Source of the DNA: Thermoflexibacter sp.
GTDB lineage: Bacteria > Bacteroidota > Bacteroidia > Cytophagales > Thermoflexibacteraceae
Length of the DNA: 8,624 nucleotides
NCBI GenBank assembly: GCA_025455345.1
Contig: JALOMS010000164.1
Coordinates: forward strand, 1-8,624
Reading direction: 5' to 3'
A model generated the notes under the pieces. That model searched no databases and had not been told where the DNA came from. It saw only the letters and a program-made list of their open reading frames with translations. A program made the translations under genes and the position numbers. Positions 6,815 to 8,624 of this stretch are shown here, piece after piece (within the stretch, counting starts at the first letter, position 1; each line of letters starts with the position of its first letter).

Positions 6815-7109
6815 TTAACACAAGAAGTGTAGTAAAAAGTATAAAAGTCAAGTTTAGTTTTAATAAGTGAAGTGGGGTAATTGAGGGAAATAAATATAAT
6901 TAGGTAGTAAGTAAAGAATCTATAATTATAATTATTGTCAAGGGTTAAAATATGATATAATTCTACTTTATTGCTAAATTAAACATATTTGAAATCAAAA
7001 CAAAATATCTTAGATAAAAGTTTTAAAATTCCTAAAATATCACCATTCTTGTTATATCTTTAGATGCGACTATTCGTCTATCTCACAAAAGAAAAATTAA
7101 TATTTAAGC
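6815..7109. other. AT-rich divergent intergenic region
   Basis: These 295 bases separate two divergently read genes and must hold promoters for both. I find no open frame with coding character, no RNA gene and no strong hairpin. No complete TTG-N17-23-TAnnTTTG promoter is visible on either strand. Near matches are CATATTTG at 6984-6991 on the plus strand and TAAACTTG (6856-6849) on the minus strand, each one base off the -7 consensus and without a -33 partner. A run of TATAATTATAATTATT-like sequence lies around 6920-6935. Confidence 0.5.
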
Positions 7110-7967
7110 ATGAAAATTATTGATGCTCATCTACATATATGGAACTTAGAAAAAGTTGATTATTCTTGGTTGACCGCAGATTTAGGGGTCTTGTACCAAA
7201 ACTACGAATTAAATGCCATGCCGCCATTGATGGCACAGGCTGGCGTGAGCAAAGCTATTTTAGTACAGGCGGCAAATAGCATTGAGGAAACAGACTTTAT
7301 GTTAGCAAGTGCTGAAAATAGCGATTTTGTGTCAGGAGTAGTGGGGTGGCTACCACTGCTAAACCCCGACTTAACGGCAAAGTATTTAGAAAAATATAAG
7401 AAAATTAGCTTATTTAAGGGGGTGCGCCACTTGATTCACGACGAGCCTAATCCTTATTGGGTCTTGCAAGATACGGTCATAGAAAGTCTAAAACTCTTGG
7501 CAGACAATGGGATACCTTTTGACGTAGTAGGTGTTCTAAGCGAACACTTGGCGTGCGTCAAACAATTAGGAGAGAAAATTCCTCATTTGTATATGATGAT
7601 AGACCACCTCAATCACCCAAGAGGTATGCTCTCTGCCCAGATTATGGGGAAATGGGAAGAGGGCTTGAGAGAAGTAACCCAAAACCCCAAGGTTTATGCA
7701 AAAATTTCAGGTTTGGGAACAGCAGTGAGCAAAAAATCAGCACAACTATCTCAAGAAGATATGAAGCCTGCTATTCTAAAGGCTATCGAATCGTTTGGTG
7801 CAGATAGGTGCTTGGTAGGCGGGGACTATCCTGTTTCTTTATTAGCAGAAAACTACCCAACAACTTGGAAGTTTTATCAGAATATTATTGATGAAATGCT
7901 AAGCCTTGCCGAAAGGGAAAGCATATATTGGGAAAATGCAAATAAGTTTTATAAATTAGCGGTCTGA
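7110..7967 (+). CDS. Amidohydrolase family protein (PF04909/COG3618, lactonase-like)
   Basis: This 285-residue cytoplasmic TIM-barrel metal hydrolase belongs to the amidohydrolase-2 group that includes L-fuconolactonase and related sugar lactonases. It begins MKIIDAHLHIWN with the metal-binding HxH (H7, H9). Later barrel elements include FKGVRHLIH (R106, H107, H110), MIDHLNHP (H166), YAKISGLG (K198) and the catalytic Asp of GGDYPVSLL (D239, usually 'GSDWPV' in relatives). The closing ENANKFY (275-281) is the typical 'NA..fY' family end. Length is normal for the family. Substrate is unknown; lactones of sugar acids or 2-pyrone-type compounds are the family precedents. No sugar-catabolic neighbours are present to narrow it. 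The ATG follows an A-rich leader. The tssD-like gene follows after 73 bases without a clear terminator or promoter between. Confidence 0.9.
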   Translation: MKIIDAHLHIWNLEKVDYSWLTADLGVLYQNYELNAMPPLMAQAGVSKAILVQAANSIEETDFMLASAENSDFVSGVVGWLPLLNPDLTAKYLEKYKKISLFKGVRHLIHDEPNPYWVLQDTVIESLKLLADNGIPFDVVGVLSEHLACVKQLGEKIPHLYMMIDHLNHPRGMLSAQIMGKWEEGLREVTQNPKVYAKISGLGTAVSKKSAQLSQEDMKPAILKAIESFGADRCLVGGDYPVSLLAENYPTTWKFYQNIIDEMLSLAERESIYWENANKFYKLAV

Positions 7968-8040
7968 AAACCCAGTACGATTATATCAATCACTTGGTCA
8001 AAGATTAGTAAAAAGCCTAAATAAGATACAATAATATACC

Positions 8041-8445
8041 ATGTTTAAAATCAAATTAGAATTAGAACCAAGAACTTACGACTTAGAAAATGTGAGTTAT
8101 TCTCTTAGTAGCTATGCAGACTCTCCTGATAGTGGCGCGCCATACAAGGATTATGTTAGCTTTACGATGAGTATAAAAATGAATAAGGTCGACCAAAGTT
8201 TTTTGGATTGGTGTATCGGAGGTGCTACACTACGCAAAGACGGGAAAATCACAGTCTTTGACCCAGATAGGGAATTGATAGTCAAAACTTTGACATTCAA
8301 AAAAGGGTATTGCAGTGCATTGAACGGTAGTATTTATGCTCATGATGATTATAATAGCTACCCTATGAGTTTTACAATCATTGCTGAAAAATTAACTATC
8401 CAATTAGAAAAGTCAAAAGGGAGAAGAAAATCAGATGATGAATAA
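8041..8445 (+). CDS. tssD: Type VI secretion tube protein TssD/Hcp, Bacteroidota type
   Basis: This 134-residue protein has no signal peptide and fits the Bacteroidota TssD (Hcp) family in length and pattern. It has an opening strand FKIKLELEPRTYDL and then SYSLSSYAD. The middle is VSFTMSIKMNKVDQSFLDW, with the conserved Trp-ending helix (W58). RKDGKITVFD, LTFKKGYC and a closing PMSFTIIAEKLTIQ strand follow. The family forms hexameric rings that stack into the inner tube of the contractile T6SS (subtype iii in Bacteroidota) and can carry effectors. The last residues (KSKGRRKSDDE) are a charged tail beyond the barrel. No other T6SS gene (sheath, baseplate, VgrG) is present, so this is either an orphan copy or the edge of a locus beyond the right end. 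The family call rests on pattern recall, not on an alignment. The start follows an A/T-rich leader without a Shine-Dalgarno site. Confidence 0.78.
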   Translation: MFKIKLELEPRTYDLENVSYSLSSYADSPDSGAPYKDYVSFTMSIKMNKVDQSFLDWCIGGATLRKDGKITVFDPDRELIVKTLTFKKGYCSALNGSIYAHDDYNSYPMSFTIIAEKLTIQLEKSKGRRKSDDE

Positions 8446-8558
8446 TTTTATCATTGGCAAAGCAACTTATAAGCATATTTTCAGTCTTTAAAATACTTAG
8501 CTTGTTTTGTATATCACTTATAAGGAATTGAACTTTTATAAGCGTTCTTTGTATTAAA

Positions 8559-8624
8559 GTCCCATTGGGACGATATATTGGTAGAAAACGTAATTTTAAC
8601 ACAGCCTGTAAGTCCCATAGGGAC
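8559..8624. repeat. Pair of GTCCC...GGGAC palindromic intergenic repeats
   Basis: GTCCCATTGGGAC (8559-8571) and GTCCCATAGGGAC (8612-8624) are two near-identical 13-base palindromes, 53 bases start to start, and the second ends exactly at the window edge. Both are preceded by AAGTCCC, and the first is followed by GATATATTGGTAGAAAACG. From memory, similar GTCCC...GGGAC units followed by a 'TATTGGTAGAAA'-like stretch occur as dispersed intergenic repeats in several Bacteroidota genomes. The array may continue beyond the window. Direct repeat spacing and unit structure do not look like CRISPR. Confidence 0.65.

Noticed and set aside
6815..7109. Divergent promoters matching the full Bacteroidota consensus
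   Set aside because: Only one-base-off -7 elements without -33 partners were found, which is weak evidence in AT-rich DNA.
7553..7807. Plus-strand 84-codon frame inside the amidohydrolase gene
   Set aside because: It is out of frame with the barrel motifs, which are all in the long frame, and has unusual composition and no family pattern.
8396..8602. Minus-strand 68-codon frame across the tssD 3' end and first palindrome
   Set aside because: It starts inside the repeat region, overlaps tssD antisense, and has no domain. The hydrophobic end is a by-product of AT-rich DNA.
8559..8624. CRISPR array
   Set aside because: There are only two 13-base palindromic units, the intervening segment looks like part of the repeat element rather than a spacer, and no cas gene is present.

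Overview
The window looks like a piece of a Bacteroidota genome, probably Cytophagia/Saprospiria-like. The signs are an AT-rich body (roughly one third G+C from about position 390 onward), A-rich leaders without Shine-Dalgarno sites, one good TTTG-N17-TAnnTTTG promoter of the Bacteroidota sigma type, a double-parvulin lipoprotein foldase, and a Bacteroidota-type TssD/Hcp. The taxonomic call is inference from gene content and signals; no rRNA or other marker gene is present.

Layout. Positions 1-183 hold the 3' end of a GC-rich (about 58%) secreted-type beta-sandwich protein, followed by a strong intrinsic terminator (206-238). A minus-strand remnant of a conserved helical-repeat-type protein (237-584) follows; its base composition and codon use change inside the reading frame near 385. 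From there on the DNA is uniformly AT-rich. A plus-strand pair encodes a TolC-type outer-membrane efflux protein (708-2051) and an FAH-family hydrolase (2091-2702). These converge on a minus-strand pair, an M28 metallopeptidase (6103-5138) followed by a 773-residue peptidyl-prolyl isomerase lipoprotein (5108-2787). Between the two convergent units lies an unusual nested palindrome (2721-2765). The M28/PPIase unit has its own promoter (6232-6260). Upstream is a monocistronic minus-strand gene for a small secreted protein (6814-6374) with its own intrinsic terminator (6309-6347). An AT-rich divergent intergenic region (6815-7109) leads to a plus-strand amidohydrolase (7110-7967) and an orphan TssD/Hcp (8041-8445). 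The window ends in a pair of GTCCC...GGGAC palindromic repeats (8559-8624).

Function. Much of the content concerns the cell envelope: an outer-membrane channel, a periplasmic foldase, an exported peptidase, a small exported protein and a secretion-tube subunit. The FAH hydrolase and the amidohydrolase are cytoplasmic catabolic enzymes of uncertain substrate. I see no complete new multi-gene system. The items most worth following up are the OmpA-like segment inside the foldase, the two mutually exclusive hairpins at 2721-2765, the chimeric truncated gene at the left end, the orphan TssD, and the terminal palindromic repeat pair.
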